A stretch of 64,000 nucleotides of DNA from Streptomyces sp. NBC_01707 (lineage in GTDB: Bacteria; Actinomycetota; Actinomycetes; Streptomycetales; Streptomycetaceae), in contig NZ_CP109190.1 of assembly GCF_041438805.1 (NCBI RefSeq), positions 2,852,001 to 2,916,000 on the forward strand. Reading direction: 5' to 3'. Below are positions 25,360 to 36,730 of the stretch, piece after piece. The number at the start of each line of letters is the position of its first letter. Position 1 is the stretch's first letter. The position numbers and the translations under genes were made by a program. The notes beneath the pieces are model-generated. The model did no database searches. It saw nothing but the letters and a program-made list of their open reading frames with translations, and was not told the DNA's origin.

Positions 25360-26358
25360 CTACTCCCCTTCTCGATCGAGGAGTTCTTGAGCGGCGACTT
25401 CTTGAGCCACGACGGCGACATCGGTCATCACCTGCAGCACACCGGGCAGTTCCGACCCGTCCAGATGCCGGTACTCGCTGCCGATCGTCACCACGAGCCG
25501 TTCGGCCAGGCCCAGTTCGGGGTGGCGTCGCTCGCCGATCACCCGGCGGGCCGCTTCCAGGGCAGGCACCCCCACCGCATGGAGGGCGTGGGCGCGATCC
25601 CGTACGTGCTCGAGGTAGCCGATGTGTGCCCGCACCCCGGCCGGGTCGAGGACCGGACCGTGGCCGGGGACGATGGTCTCGGCACCGGTGGCCAGCACCT
25701 GTTCGCAGGCCGCGATCACATGGGAGAGGGGGCCCGCCCAGTGCACCGGGTGGTCGCCGGGCTGCTGCGGCGTGGAGGCGAAGATGACGTCGCCGCTGAA
25801 CACGGTGCGCTGCGCCGGCAGGTGCACGATCAGGTCGCCCGTGGTGTGGGCGGCGGGCAGGGCCGACACCTGGACCGGGTACTCCCCCAGGGTCAGTTCG
25901 AGCTCCCCGGTGAAGTACGTGGTCGGCTGCACCGGTTCGGTCTGCGACCAGTCGAAGGTGCCGAAGTGGCGCTTGAGGTATTCGCCGAGCGCGGTGGCCG
26001 GATCGCCGCCCTGGACCAGCGCGTGCTGCTGTTTCGGGGTGGGCTCGTAGTGGATGTGTTCCCGGGCCTCGCGGGTCGCGATGATCTCGGCGTCCGGGAG
26101 CACGCCCGCGCCCCAGAAGTGGTCCCCGTTGGCGTGCGTGACGATCACCCGGTCGATGGAGGCACCGTCGGGCAGCCGCTTCGTGGACTCGGCCAGGAAC
26201 TGGCCGGCGAGTACCGGGTCGTACGGGGTGTCGATCCAGATCGCGCCACGCGGCGAGGTGAGCAGGCCGCAGTTGGCGAGACCCCAGCCGCGTTTCGGCG
26301 GGAGCCACGCGTACAGGTCCCGCCCCAGCTCGACGAAGTCTCCACCCGTGATCGACAT
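25360..26358 (-). CDS. MBL-fold metallo-hydrolase
   Basis: 332 residues from ATG 26358. Metallo-beta-lactamase fold: VIVTHANGDHFWGAG (the HxHxDH motif occurs as HANGDH, a variant common in this subfamily), LPAAHTTGDLIVHLP, FSGDVIFAS with the metal-bridging Asp, and ETIVPGHGPVL with the last His. The substrate is unknown; alkylsulfatase- or quinoprotein-relay-like hydrolases share this pattern. It stands alone, 92 bp upstream of the conservon, with a longer AT-richer gap on the other side. Confidence 0.85.
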   Translation of the reverse strand: MSITGGDFVELGRDLYAWLPPKRGWGLANCGLLTSPRGAIWIDTPYDPVLAGQFLAESTKRLPDGASIDRVIVTHANGDHFWGAGVLPDAEIIATREAREHIHYEPTPKQQHALVQGGDPATALGEYLKRHFGTFDWSQTEPVQPTTYFTGELELTLGEYPVQVSALPAAHTTGDLIVHLPAQRTVFSGDVIFASTPQQPGDHPVHWAGPLSHVIAACEQVLATGAETIVPGHGPVLDPAGVRAHIGYLEHVRDRAHALHAVGVPALEAARRVIGERRHPELGLAERLVVTIGSEYRHLDGSELPGVLQVMTDVAVVAQEVAAQELLDREGE

Positions 26359-26630
26359 GGACGCGATTATGCCGACCCCGATCCGGCCACGCGTTCGAGC
26401 CTGGCCGCCGCGCGTCCTGGTTGGCGCAAAATCGACGGTCGCGCCCTGCGGTGGCAGTCCGGCGGTGACGGTACGAGACCGGCCGCCGGTGCCTCCGTGC
26501 GACACCTTCCGGACGATCCGCTTCAATTCACCCGACAATGCCACCCATCGCGGCGACGGCTGATCGGGCGGTCGCCGCACCGGAATGCGCCGATTACCCA
26601 CCGAGCATGACTGAAAACAGATGCGTAGAA

Positions 26631-26670
26631 ACCTCCGGTGACGGTGCCCGACGGCACGGCCCCCGGAGGT
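26631..26670 (-). terminator. hairpin downstream of the secreted lectin gene
   Basis: The outer arms ACCTCCGG and CCGGAGGT (8 bp) enclose an inner GTGCC-cgac-GGCAC hairpin. The structure starts 27 bp past the lectin stop codon on the minus strand. It sits in the 338-bp space 26359-26696, where no other gene is visible. Confidence 0.6.
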
Positions 26671-26696
26671 CTCCTCGGCGTCGTGGCCGAGTGCGG

Positions 26697-29197
<2,501 letters not shown>

Positions 29198-29236
29198 GGG
29201 GGTCCCTTCTGTCTGTGCGGGTGGTGCGGGCGGAGA

Positions 29237-30874
29237 CTACTTACCGGCGATCGAGGCCTCGTACTCGGCACGCATCTGGTCGCCGCCGCCGGAGCGCCAC
29301 TTCTTCACCTGGTCCTGGAAGGCGGAGACCGGCTTGCGGCCCGCGACGACGTCGAGGACGGTGTCGCTCACAGCGGTGCCGATGGAAGCGCTCCTCTTGG
29401 TCGACGTGTCCGAGAAGTGGCCGCTGGTGGGGTTGGCCTTGCCCAGCTTGAGGAGCTCTTCCTGCCAGCCGTGGATCTTCGAGGCCAGCTCGGACTTGCC
29501 GGGCAGGTAGATGTACTCCGGGGTGTTGGCGAGGAAGGCCAGGGGCATGGCGGTGGTGACGGCCTCGGCGTTGCCCTTGGCGGTGAGCTTGATGTCGCCG
29601 TTGGAGGTGCGGGTGTAGTGCGTGCCTTCGATGCCGTTGTCGAGGAACAGCCGCTCCTCCGTGCCGAACGGGGCAGCCAGGTAGTCGAGCACCCGCAGCA
29701 GCATCTCGACGCGCTTGGTGTCCGCCTTCTTGGAGATGGCGGTGTAACCCACCGAGCCGTAGCCCAGGGTGTACGACGGCGTGGCACCGGCCTTGCCGGC
29801 GAACGGCACGATGACGCCGAACGGGAAGTCGTACGTCTTGACGTCGGTCAGGAAGCTCGGGAAGGACTGGACATAGGCACCGAGCGACCCCTGCGCCACC
29901 TTCTCCATCGTGGTGCTGAGGTTCGGGTCCGGCCAGAACAGACCGGCCTTGCGGACCTTGACCGCGAAAGCCACGGCCTCCAGGTACTCCTCCGTCTCGT
30001 ACAGGTGCGTCAGCTTGCCGTCCTCCAGCCGCCAGGCGGCGGGCGCGCCGAACCACTGGGCGAACTGCCCGACGTGGTTCACGTACGCAGGCTCCAGGAC
30101 GTACTTGTTGCGCTTGGCGTCGAGCAGCTCCTTGCCCTTGGCGAGGAAGTCCTCGGCGCTGGTGAACTCGGCGCCACCGACTGGCTTCCAGAAGTCCTGG
30201 TTGACCACGTAGACCTGGCCCATGGAGCCGTAGGCGACGGCCACACCGCGGATCTTTCCGTTGATGACGGCGGTCTTCCACGCGGTGGTGGGCAGGTTCG
30301 CCAGGTTCGGATACTTCTTCACCGCATCACCGGACAGGTACGGCGTGAGGTCGTGGAACTTGGCGTCCAACAGCTCGGGCACGTGCTGAAGGCCCTGGTT
30401 CGGCGGGAACCACACGAGGTCGGGGATGTCCCCGCTGGCGACGATCGCGTTGAACTTGCCGGGGTAACCGGCACCCTCCTCGACCACGATCGTCATGTCG
30501 AACTGCGACCCGAGACGCTTGTTCAGCTCCTGCCAGTAGGCGTTCTTGCCCTGGGCCGGTGCGGGTGTCGTGAAGGTCTCGGTCAGCGCCGTGATGCGGC
30601 TGCCGTCGCCGGGGGCCTTGGCCACGGACTTGGTGAGCTTCTTCGGGTAGCGCAGGTACGTGGCGTCCAGTCCGGCAGCGTTGCCCGCGAGGTCAGCGGG
30701 GGCGGTCTGGGCGGCCACGTACGTCGGAAGCTTCAGCTTGGCCGACGCCTTGGCGCCACCCTTGCTGACGGTGGCGCCACTGCCGCACGCGGTCAGCGAC
30801 GACAAGCCCGCCACAGTCAGCCCGGCGATCCCCGCCGCGCCCATGAAACCGCGCCTGGACAAGTTGGTGGACAT
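29237..30874 (-). CDS. extracellular sugar-binding lipoprotein (LplA-like)
   Basis: 545 residues from ATG 30874, preceded by AAGGAGAACC. The signal has a twin-arginine motif (SRRGFMG) and a lipobox LTAC with the modified Cys near residue 30, so the protein is probably exported by Tat and lipid-anchored. The length and segments DIPDLVWFPPNQG and NGIEGTHYTRTSNGDIKL fit the large family 1 solute-binding proteins of the LplA/YtcQ type. It works with the two permeases encoded upstream. The frame remains open far upstream through the permease gene, but no homology lies there. Confidence 0.9.
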   Translation of the reverse strand: MSTNLSRRGFMGAAGIAGLTVAGLSSLTACGSGATVSKGGAKASAKLKLPTYVAAQTAPADLAGNAAGLDATYLRYPKKLTKSVAKAPGDGSRITALTETFTTPAPAQGKNAYWQELNKRLGSQFDMTIVVEEGAGYPGKFNAIVASGDIPDLVWFPPNQGLQHVPELLDAKFHDLTPYLSGDAVKKYPNLANLPTTAWKTAVINGKIRGVAVAYGSMGQVYVVNQDFWKPVGGAEFTSAEDFLAKGKELLDAKRNKYVLEPAYVNHVGQFAQWFGAPAAWRLEDGKLTHLYETEEYLEAVAFAVKVRKAGLFWPDPNLSTTMEKVAQGSLGAYVQSFPSFLTDVKTYDFPFGVIVPFAGKAGATPSYTLGYGSVGYTAISKKADTKRVEMLLRVLDYLAAPFGTEERLFLDNGIEGTHYTRTSNGDIKLTAKGNAEAVTTAMPLAFLANTPEYIYLPGKSELASKIHGWQEELLKLGKANPTSGHFSDTSTKRSASIGTAVSDTVLDVVAGRKPVSAFQDQVKKWRSGGGDQMRAEYEASIAGK

Positions 30875-30930
30875 GGTTCTCCTTGAAGTATGCGAAGTGC
30901 GGGGGGGGGGAGGGGGCTGCGGCGGGCGGA

Positions 30931-31890
30931 TCAGCCCTTGATCGCCCCGGTGAGAACGCCCTTGACGAAGAACTTCTGCAGGAAGGGGTAGACGCAGAAG
31001 ATGGGCACGATCGCGATGATCAGTACGGCCATCTGCAGCGAGGTCGCGGGCGGAATCGCATGCACGCCCATGGCCTGTGCGTTGATGCTCTGGCCGTTCA
31101 GGACGTACGAGCGCAGGATCACCTGGATGGGGAACTTGCCCGAGTCGTTGAGGTAGAGCACCGCGTTGAAGAAGCTGTTCCAGTAGCCGACCGCGTAGAA
31201 GAGGCCGACGACGGCGAGGACGGCCTTGGAGAGCGGGAGGACGATCCGGAAGAGGACGGTCACCTCGCCCGCGCCGTCGATCCGCGCGGCGTCGTACAGC
31301 TCCTCGGGAATGCTCTGGAAGAAGGAGCGGACGACCACGATGTTGAACGCGTTGAGAAGTACGGGAAGGATCAGCGAGGCGTAGGTGTCGAGCAGTTGGA
31401 ACTGCTGGACCGCCAAGTACGTCGGGATGATTCCGGGGGCGAAGAGGAAGGTGCCCAGTACCAGCAGCAGGATCGGCTTGCCGAGGACGGTGCCGGGACG
31501 CGAGGTGCCGTACGCGATCAGCACCGTGCACGCCAGGCTGAGCGCAGTACCGATCAGCGTGATGAAGATGGAGACCACCGCGGCCTGGGTGACGACACCG
31601 CCGGAGAGGATGACCCGGTACGCCTCCAACGTCGGGTGCTTCGGCAGCAGGACGTAGCCGCCGTTGGCGTTGAGTTCTTCGCGGCCGGCCAGGCTGGTGC
31701 CGATGGCCAGGACGAACGGGTAGAGCACGATCACGGTCAGGACGGCGAGCGCCGCTGCCTTCGCTCCCTGTCCGTACCAGTGCGGACGCTCCATCCACGG
31801 CGGACGGCTGGACGACGCGCGGCCGCGGAGGGTGACGCGCCGGCCGGATCCGGCGGTGCGCAACCGGTTCGCGAAGGTCTGCTGACTCAT
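30931..31890 (-). CDS. carbohydrate ABC transporter permease (LplC/YtcP-like)
   Basis: 319 residues and about six transmembrane helices. The MalG-type C-terminal EAA loop is visible: EELYDAARIDGAGEVTVLFR followed by IVLPLSK. It forms the channel with the permease encoded just before it, the start overlapping that stop by ATGA. No ATPase gene is present in the operon; in Streptomyces such importers commonly use the shared MsiK ATPase. The sugar is unknown; LplC relatives carry oligogalacturonides or other oligosaccharides. Confidence 0.9.
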   Translation of the reverse strand: MSQQTFANRLRTAGSGRRVTLRGRASSSRPPWMERPHWYGQGAKAAALAVLTVIVLYPFVLAIGTSLAGREELNANGGYVLLPKHPTLEAYRVILSGGVVTQAAVVSIFITLIGTALSLACTVLIAYGTSRPGTVLGKPILLLVLGTFLFAPGIIPTYLAVQQFQLLDTYASLILPVLLNAFNIVVVRSFFQSIPEELYDAARIDGAGEVTVLFRIVLPLSKAVLAVVGLFYAVGYWNSFFNAVLYLNDSGKFPIQVILRSYVLNGQSINAQAMGVHAIPPATSLQMAVLIIAIVPIFCVYPFLQKFFVKGVLTGAIKG

Positions 31891-32903
31891 CGGTACACTC
31901 CCTGCTCACCGAAGCGGTGGGCCAGCTTGTTGGCGGCGAGGATCAGGGCGAATCCGATGACGCCCTTCATCAGACCGGCGGCCGTGCTCATCCCCCAGTC
32001 GCCGTCGATGACGCCGTGGAAGTAGACATAGGTGTCCATCACCTCGGAGGCATCCGGGCCGACCGCGTCGCGCTGCAGGATGATCTGTTCGAAGCCGACC
32101 GAGAGGATGTCGCCGAGCCGCAGGATCAGCAGCATGAGGATCACCGGCCGGATGCCCGGCAGGGTGATGTGCCAGATCCTGCGGAGCCAGCCGGCGCCGT
32201 CCATGGCGGCGGACTCGTACTGGCCCATGTCGATCGACGCGATCGCTGCCAGGAAGATGATCGTGCCCCAGCCGCAGTCCTTCCAGATGGCCTGCGCGGT
32301 GATCAGCAGCTTGAAGGTGCCGGGGTCCGTCATCACGTTGCCGATGTTGACCCCGTGCTCCATCAGGAGCGTGGTGACCGAACCCGCGCCGCCGAGCACC
32401 TGCTTGAACATCGCGACCACGACCACCCACGACAGGAAGTGCGGGAGGTAGACGATGGTCTGGATGAACCGCTTGATCTTCTCGCTGATCAGCGAGTTGA
32501 GCAGCAGCGCCAGGGCGATCGGGGCCGGGAAGTAGAGCAGCAGCTGAATCGCGGTGATCTGCAGGGTGTTGGAGACCGCGGACCAGAACTCCGGCTCGGA
32601 GAGCAGCGCCGTGAAGTTGGCGAGGCCGACGAACGGGCTCTGCTTGAAGCCCAGGAACGGCTGGTAGTCCTGGAAGGCGATGACGTTGCCCGCGAGCGGC
32701 AGATAGAAGAAGAGCACGAAGTACAGGACGCCCGGCAGGCAGAACAGCAGGAGGGCTCTGTCCCGCCTCAGGCGATGACGCAGCGGCTGCCGTATTCGGG
32801 CTTTGGTGCGCTTCTTCCCGGCGGGTGAGTCCGCGTCATCCGGGTCGCGGGGCTGCGGCACAGGCGACCGCACGGCTGAGACCGGCGCATCTGCCATCGT
32901 CAC
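31887..32903 (-). CDS. carbohydrate ABC transporter permease (LplB/YteP-like)
   Basis: 338 residues from GTG 32903, which has a perfect GGAGGT four bases upstream; an in-frame ATG lies two codons later. A charged cytoplasmic start (about 45 residues) is followed by six helices, beginning ALLLFCLPGVLYFVLFFYLP. The EAA loop reads YESAAMDGAGWLRRIWHITL. It is the first gene of the importer operon: permease B, permease C, lipoprotein, oxidoreductase. Confidence 0.9.
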   Translation of the reverse strand: MTMADAPVSAVRSPVPQPRDPDDADSPAGKKRTKARIRQPLRHRLRRDRALLLFCLPGVLYFVLFFYLPLAGNVIAFQDYQPFLGFKQSPFVGLANFTALLSEPEFWSAVSNTLQITAIQLLLYFPAPIALALLLNSLISEKIKRFIQTIVYLPHFLSWVVVVAMFKQVLGGAGSVTTLLMEHGVNIGNVMTDPGTFKLLITAQAIWKDCGWGTIIFLAAIASIDMGQYESAAMDGAGWLRRIWHITLPGIRPVILMLLILRLGDILSVGFEQIILQRDAVGPDASEVMDTYVYFHGVIDGDWGMSTAAGLMKGVIGFALILAANKLAHRFGEQGVYR

Positions 32904-33269
32904 AGGCACCTCCAGGGCTGATGGAGCAGAGAAAGTCCCGCAGTACGGAGGCGGCACACACCTGCGACGGTGCGGCCGCTGCTCCGTCGCGGCGACAGCC
33001 ACATAGTTCACGACGGTGCGCCTGGATGGCAAGAGTTGTTCATTTCGCAGAGGTAACGAACATCTACAGACATCGGAATGCGAACGTCCGTTTTGATCCA
33101 GGTGGGGCCTGAAGCCAGGTGAAAAGGGCATAAAGGGAGCGCGAAAGCACTCGACGAGTCATCCGAGCCTCCCGCCAGGGAGTTCGTCGCGGGACGAGAA
33201 GGTCCACCGTGCTCGATCTTGCATCGACAACCATCTCTCCCAGCATTCTCAAGCAAGGAGGTTTTGTCC
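32904..33269. promoter_or_regulatory. upstream region of the sugar importer operon
   Basis: 366 bp without a convincing gene. The part from about 33020 to 33160 is AT-richer than its surroundings and has AACGAAC/GTTCATTTCG-type half-repeats, so promoters and operators for the minus-strand importer are likely here. The copy of the AATGCTTG direct repeats seen at 34721 was not found in this stretch, so I cannot tie it to the DeoR-like repressor. Confidence 0.4.
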
Positions 33270-33822
33270 GTGTCCGGCCCCGGCCGACCCGGTCGGATCG
33301 GTCTGATCGGCCCGCTCACCGGAAGTGCCTTCGCGGCACCGGCACTTGCGACCGGGCCAGGAATGCCCACGGCGGCCACGGCACACGCGGCCCGGCCACG
33401 AGTGAGCCGAGGACGCCGATCCGGCCGCCGACGAGGACCGGGCCGCCGTCGCGGACACCTGCCGCAGACGCACCGCCCGGGGCTGGGTGCGTGGCGCCGA
33501 CCGGACCCTGCGCCCGGCGAACAACTTCCGACCGGCCGCACCGGAGAAGTCCGGGGACGCCAAGAAGGCGCCGGCCACGATCACGACCTGCGCGGGAGCC
33601 CCGGGATCACTGACGACCTGGACCTACGGCGCACACGGCTCGATCGTGGACGACGCGACCGGCCGGTGCCCGTACACGCCGGTCGGCCACAGGCCCGGAC
33701 GGAGCGTGGAGTTGCGCCTCCTCACCGACATGGCGGACCAGCGGTGGACCCGCGCCGTGCAGCCGGTCCTGCGCGCCGACAGCCCCGCCGGACGGCCCTG
33801 CGTCACCGTCACACAGCGATGA
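33270..33822 (+). pseudogene. remnant of a secreted protein with a ricin-type lectin fragment, frameshifted
   Basis: A good AAGGAGG ribosome site precedes GTG 33270. The first roughly 45 codons give a signal-peptide-like segment ending FAAPALATGPGMPTAATAHA. The coding signal then moves one frame over: from about 33390 another frame reads ADEDRAAVADTCRRRTARGW, and later TITTCAGAPGSLTTWTYGA and IVDDATGRC, the spacing of a ricin B lectin repeat (cysteine, W-T-Y, D-A-T-G-x-C). No single frame contains both parts. The end overlaps the 3' end of the DeoR-like gene. It is best read as a decayed carbohydrate-binding or glycosidase gene next to the sugar operon. Confidence 0.45.
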
Positions 33823-34609
33823 CGGTGACACCTGCCTCGGTGAAGCGGGCTTTCGCCTCGGGGGTGATGCCGGTGTCGGTGACCAGGAAATCGACCTGGC
33901 CGAGATCGCAGACCCGGGCGAAGGCCCGCTTGCCGATCTTCGAGGAGTCGGCGGCCACGACCACGCGCTGCGCCTGCTCGGCGAGCAGCCTGTTGATGCT
34001 CGCCTCGCCCTCGTGGTGGACGTACGCCCCGCGCTCGGTGTCGATCGCATTGACGCCCAGTACGGCGACGTCCAGGGTGATTTCTCCCAGCACTCCGCTG
34101 GCCAGCGGGCCGGTGAGCTCGTACGACTGGGGACGGGCCACACCTCCGGTCACCACGATCTTTATCTGCGGCCGGATGACCAGTTCATTGGCGATGTTGA
34201 GGGCGTTGGTCACCACCGTCAGCGTCGGCTGGCCGCCGACCCCGGGGCCGGTGTCACCGACGAGGTCGGAGCGCACGGCCAGCGAGCGGGCGACCTCGGT
34301 GATCGTGGTGCCGCCGGTCAGTCCCACCACTTCACCCACGGCGACGAGTTCGGACACGGCGCGGCCGATGGCCTGCTTCTCCGGGGCGTGGCGTCCCGTC
34401 TTGTAGCGCAGCGCCAGCTCGTACGAGACCCCGTGCGCGACGGCACCACCGCGGGTACGGGTGAGCAGCTGCTGCTCGGCGAGCTGGTCCAGGTCACGGC
34501 GGATGGTCGCGGCCGAAACATCCAGCGTCGTCGCGGCGTCCTCGACCTCCACCCTGCCGTGCTTCCCGACCAGCTCCAGCAGCGCGTTCCACCGGGCATC
34601 CCTGGACAA
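33809..34609 (-). CDS. DeoR/GlpR-family sugar-responsive repressor
   Basis: 266 residues from TTG 34609, which has AAGGAGAG just upstream; longer frames run into the divergent promoter. N-terminal DeoR helix-turn-helix: RWNALLELVGKHGRVEVED, and LDVSAATIRRDLDQLAEQQLL as the recognition part. The C-terminal DeoR sensor domain has VGLTGGTTITEVARSL, VVTNALNIANEL, and the phosphosugar-binding SSKIGKRAFARV. These bind phosphorylated sugars. It is divergent from the SIS-isomerase gene, whose promoter holds direct repeats over the -35. The AgaR-like pairing suggests aminosugar phosphate as inducer, which is inference. Confidence 0.88.
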   Translation of the reverse strand: MSRDARWNALLELVGKHGRVEVEDAATTLDVSAATIRRDLDQLAEQQLLTRTRGGAVAHGVSYELALRYKTGRHAPEKQAIGRAVSELVAVGEVVGLTGGTTITEVARSLAVRSDLVGDTGPGVGGQPTLTVVTNALNIANELVIRPQIKIVVTGGVARPQSYELTGPLASGVLGEITLDVAVLGVNAIDTERGAYVHHEGEASINRLLAEQAQRVVVAADSSKIGKRAFARVCDLGQVDFLVTDTGITPEAKARFTEAGVTVIAV

Positions 34610-34720
34610 GAGAACTCTCCTTACGGGTCCGGGATTCGCGCACCCATCCCCTTGGGCACGCTCACCGGACACGCGCAAGCGTCGCACAAGGCTCTGATCA
34701 GTCAAGTCTCCTGCAACAAG

Positions 34721-34753
34721 AATGCTTGATAATGCTTGTAGTTCACCTATAAC
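34721..34753 (+). promoter_or_regulatory. promoter of the SIS-isomerase gene with overlapping direct repeats
   Basis: TTGATA (34726-34731), a 16-bp spacer and TATAAC (34748-34753) form a good housekeeping-type promoter 42 bp before the GTG at 34795. Two 8-bp repeats AATGCTTG at 34721 and 34731, spaced by one helical turn, cover the -35. The first is also half of CAAG-aatg-CTTG. This is where the DeoR-like repressor would be expected to bind. Confidence 0.6.
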
Positions 34754-34794
34754 GTGCGTGAACGAGCATCCCATCACCTGTACGGAGTGCAAAA

Positions 34795-35679
34795 GTGTCG
34801 TTTGTCGAGATTGAGACAGCAAGCCAGCCGGAGTGCTGGCGTCGCGCCGCCGAGCTGGCACCGAGCCGGTCGGCCGCACTGCCCGCCGCCGGGGAGCGCA
34901 TCGCCGTCGTCGGCTGCGGCACGTCGTTCTACATGGCTCAGGCATACGCCGCGCTCCGCGAGCAATCCGGTCAGGGCGAGTCCGACGCGTTCGCCGCATC
35001 GGAGTTCCCCTTCGGCCGCCGCTACGACCGGGTCGTCGCGCTCACCCGCTCGGGCACCACGACCGAGGTACTGGACCTGCTGGGCCGGCTGCGCGGCGTC
35101 ACCCGTACCGTCGCGATCACGGCCGACCCGAACACCCCGGTGATGACCGCGGCCGACGATGTCGTCGTGCTCGACTTCGCCGACGAGCAGTCCGTGGTGC
35201 AGACCCGGTTCGCCACCACCGCGTTCACTCTGCTCCGCGCCCACCTCGGCCTGCACACCGACGCCGTGGTCCGCGACGCGGAGACCGCGCTCGCCGAGCC
35301 GCTGCCCGAAGGCCTGCTGGACTGCACCCAGTTCACCTTCCTCGGCCGGGGCTGGACAGCCGGCCTCGCCAACGAGGCCGCTCTCAAGATGAAGGAGGCG
35401 TCGCTGTCCTGGACGGAGTCGTACCCCGCGATGGAGTACCGCCACGGCCCGATCAGCATCACCACCACCGGCACCGCCACCTGGATGTTCGGCGCCGCGC
35501 CGGAGGGTCTCGACGACCAGGTGCTGTCGACCGGGGCTCGCTGGGTGGAGAGCGGTCTGGACCCGCTGGCCGAGCTGGTCCGCGTACAGCGCCTGGCGAT
35601 CGCCCGGGCCGAGGCCGCCGGCATCGACCCGGACAGCCCCCGCCACCTGACCCGCTCGGTGGTCCTCGCGGACGCCTGA
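34795..35679 (+). CDS. SIS-domain sugar isomerase (AgaS-like)
   Basis: 294 residues from GTG 34795. Two SIS phosphosugar-binding domains. The first has VVGCGTSFYMAQAYAAL and VVALTRSGTTTEVLDLLGRL. The second has FLGRGWTAGLANEAALKMKE and SYPAMEYRHGPIS, the pattern shared with glucosamine-6-phosphate synthase and AgaS. It would isomerise or deaminate a phosphorylated aminosugar in the cytoplasm. It is likely controlled by the divergent DeoR-like repressor and is 7 bp from the following hydrolase gene. Confidence 0.85.
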   Translation: MSFVEIETASQPECWRRAAELAPSRSAALPAAGERIAVVGCGTSFYMAQAYAALREQSGQGESDAFAASEFPFGRRYDRVVALTRSGTTTEVLDLLGRLRGVTRTVAITADPNTPVMTAADDVVVLDFADEQSVVQTRFATTAFTLLRAHLGLHTDAVVRDAETALAEPLPEGLLDCTQFTFLGRGWTAGLANEAALKMKEASLSWTESYPAMEYRHGPISITTTGTATWMFGAAPEGLDDQVLSTGARWVESGLDPLAELVRVQRLAIARAEAAGIDPDSPRHLTRSVVLADA

Positions 35680-35686
35680 CCGGCGG

Positions 35687-36568
35687 ATGGACATGGTCGA
35701 GCGCGCGCTCACCGTTGCGCACAACGGTGTCGGCGCGTGCGAGGGGTTCCTCGCTGCGCCGGTGCGGGGCAGCGAGGCCGGTGTCCTCGTCCTTGCCGGG
35801 TCGAGCGGCCGGATCGAGGACGAGCGGTGCCGGATCCTGGCCCGGGCGGGCCTGACCGCCCTGTCGGTCCGCTGGTTCGGCGGCCCGGGACAGCCGCCGG
35901 GCATCTGTGAAGTCCCGCTGGAGACATTCGAGTCCGCGACCGGACTGCTCCGGTCGCGCGGCGCGCAGCGTATCGGAGTGCTGGGCACCTCCAAGGGCGC
36001 GGAGGCCGCCCTGCATCTCTCGGTGCTGGATCTCGGTGTCGATGCCGTGGTGGCGCTCTCCCCCACCTCGCTGACGTGGGCCAATGTCGGCCCCGGCCGC
36101 GACGGCAGGACACGGCCGTACCGGTCCTCCTGGACCTGGCGGGGCGAGGCGCTGCCGTTCGTCCCCTATGACGACAGCTGGACGCCGACCGGGGCGGAGG
36201 GGGCTCCGGTCAGCGTCCTCGGCTGGTACGAACGCAGTCGGCACACCTTCGCCGACCGTGTCGGGGCAGCGGCGATCCCGGTGGAGCGGTCCGCCGCGGA
36301 CCTGCTGCTCGTCGCGGGCGCGGACGACGCGATCTGGCCGTCACTGCGCTCCGCCGAGGAACTGGCCGCCCGGCGGCGTGCGGCCGGGCGGCCGGTCCGG
36401 CTGATCGCCCGCGCCGACGGCGGGCACCGTCCGCGCTTTCCCGGAGAGGGCCCGGCGCCGGTCTCCGACCGGTTCCTGTACGGCGGTTCGCCCGTCGCCG
36501 ATGCGGCACTCGGCGCTGCTGCCTGGCCGTACGTACTCGATGTACTGCGGGGGCCGGGCGGCCCCTGA
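35687..36568 (+). CDS. BAAT/acyl-CoA thioesterase C-terminal-type alpha/beta hydrolase
   Basis: 293 residues. An alpha/beta hydrolase with nucleophile elbow GVLGTSKGAEAALHLSVL (Ser in G-T-S-K-G), acid region LLVAGADDAIWPSL, and terminal histidine in ADGGHRPRFPGEG. This matches the BAAT_C domain, which in animals conjugates bile acids and in bacteria often accompanies unknown esterases. It is 7 bp after the isomerase and probably co-expressed, but a link to aminosugars is not obvious. It may act as an acyl-sugar deacylase; that is speculative. Confidence 0.8.
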   Translation: MDMVERALTVAHNGVGACEGFLAAPVRGSEAGVLVLAGSSGRIEDERCRILARAGLTALSVRWFGGPGQPPGICEVPLETFESATGLLRSRGAQRIGVLGTSKGAEAALHLSVLDLGVDAVVALSPTSLTWANVGPGRDGRTRPYRSSWTWRGEALPFVPYDDSWTPTGAEGAPVSVLGWYERSRHTFADRVGAAAIPVERSAADLLLVAGADDAIWPSLRSAEELAARRRAAGRPVRLIARADGGHRPRFPGEGPAPVSDRFLYGGSPVADAALGAAAWPYVLDVLRGPGGP

Positions 36569-36730
36569 GCCGGCCGGCCCGTTGGCTGTTGCCGATTTCT
36601 CCAGCCCGTCGAGCAAGCGGGGCAGTGGGCCGGAATCGCAACTCCCGGGCCTACAACCAAGCGCGTTCATCACGAGTCTTGATCGTCGGCGGTCTCACCC
36701 TGCCGCCGAGGATCAAGAGCGAAGGAACGC

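Noticed and set aside
29237..31909. Extended start for the sugar-binding protein about 345 codons upstream
   Set aside because: That part overlaps the permease gene and is not similar to a signal or binding protein; the ATG at 30874 has a ribosome site and a lipoprotein signal.
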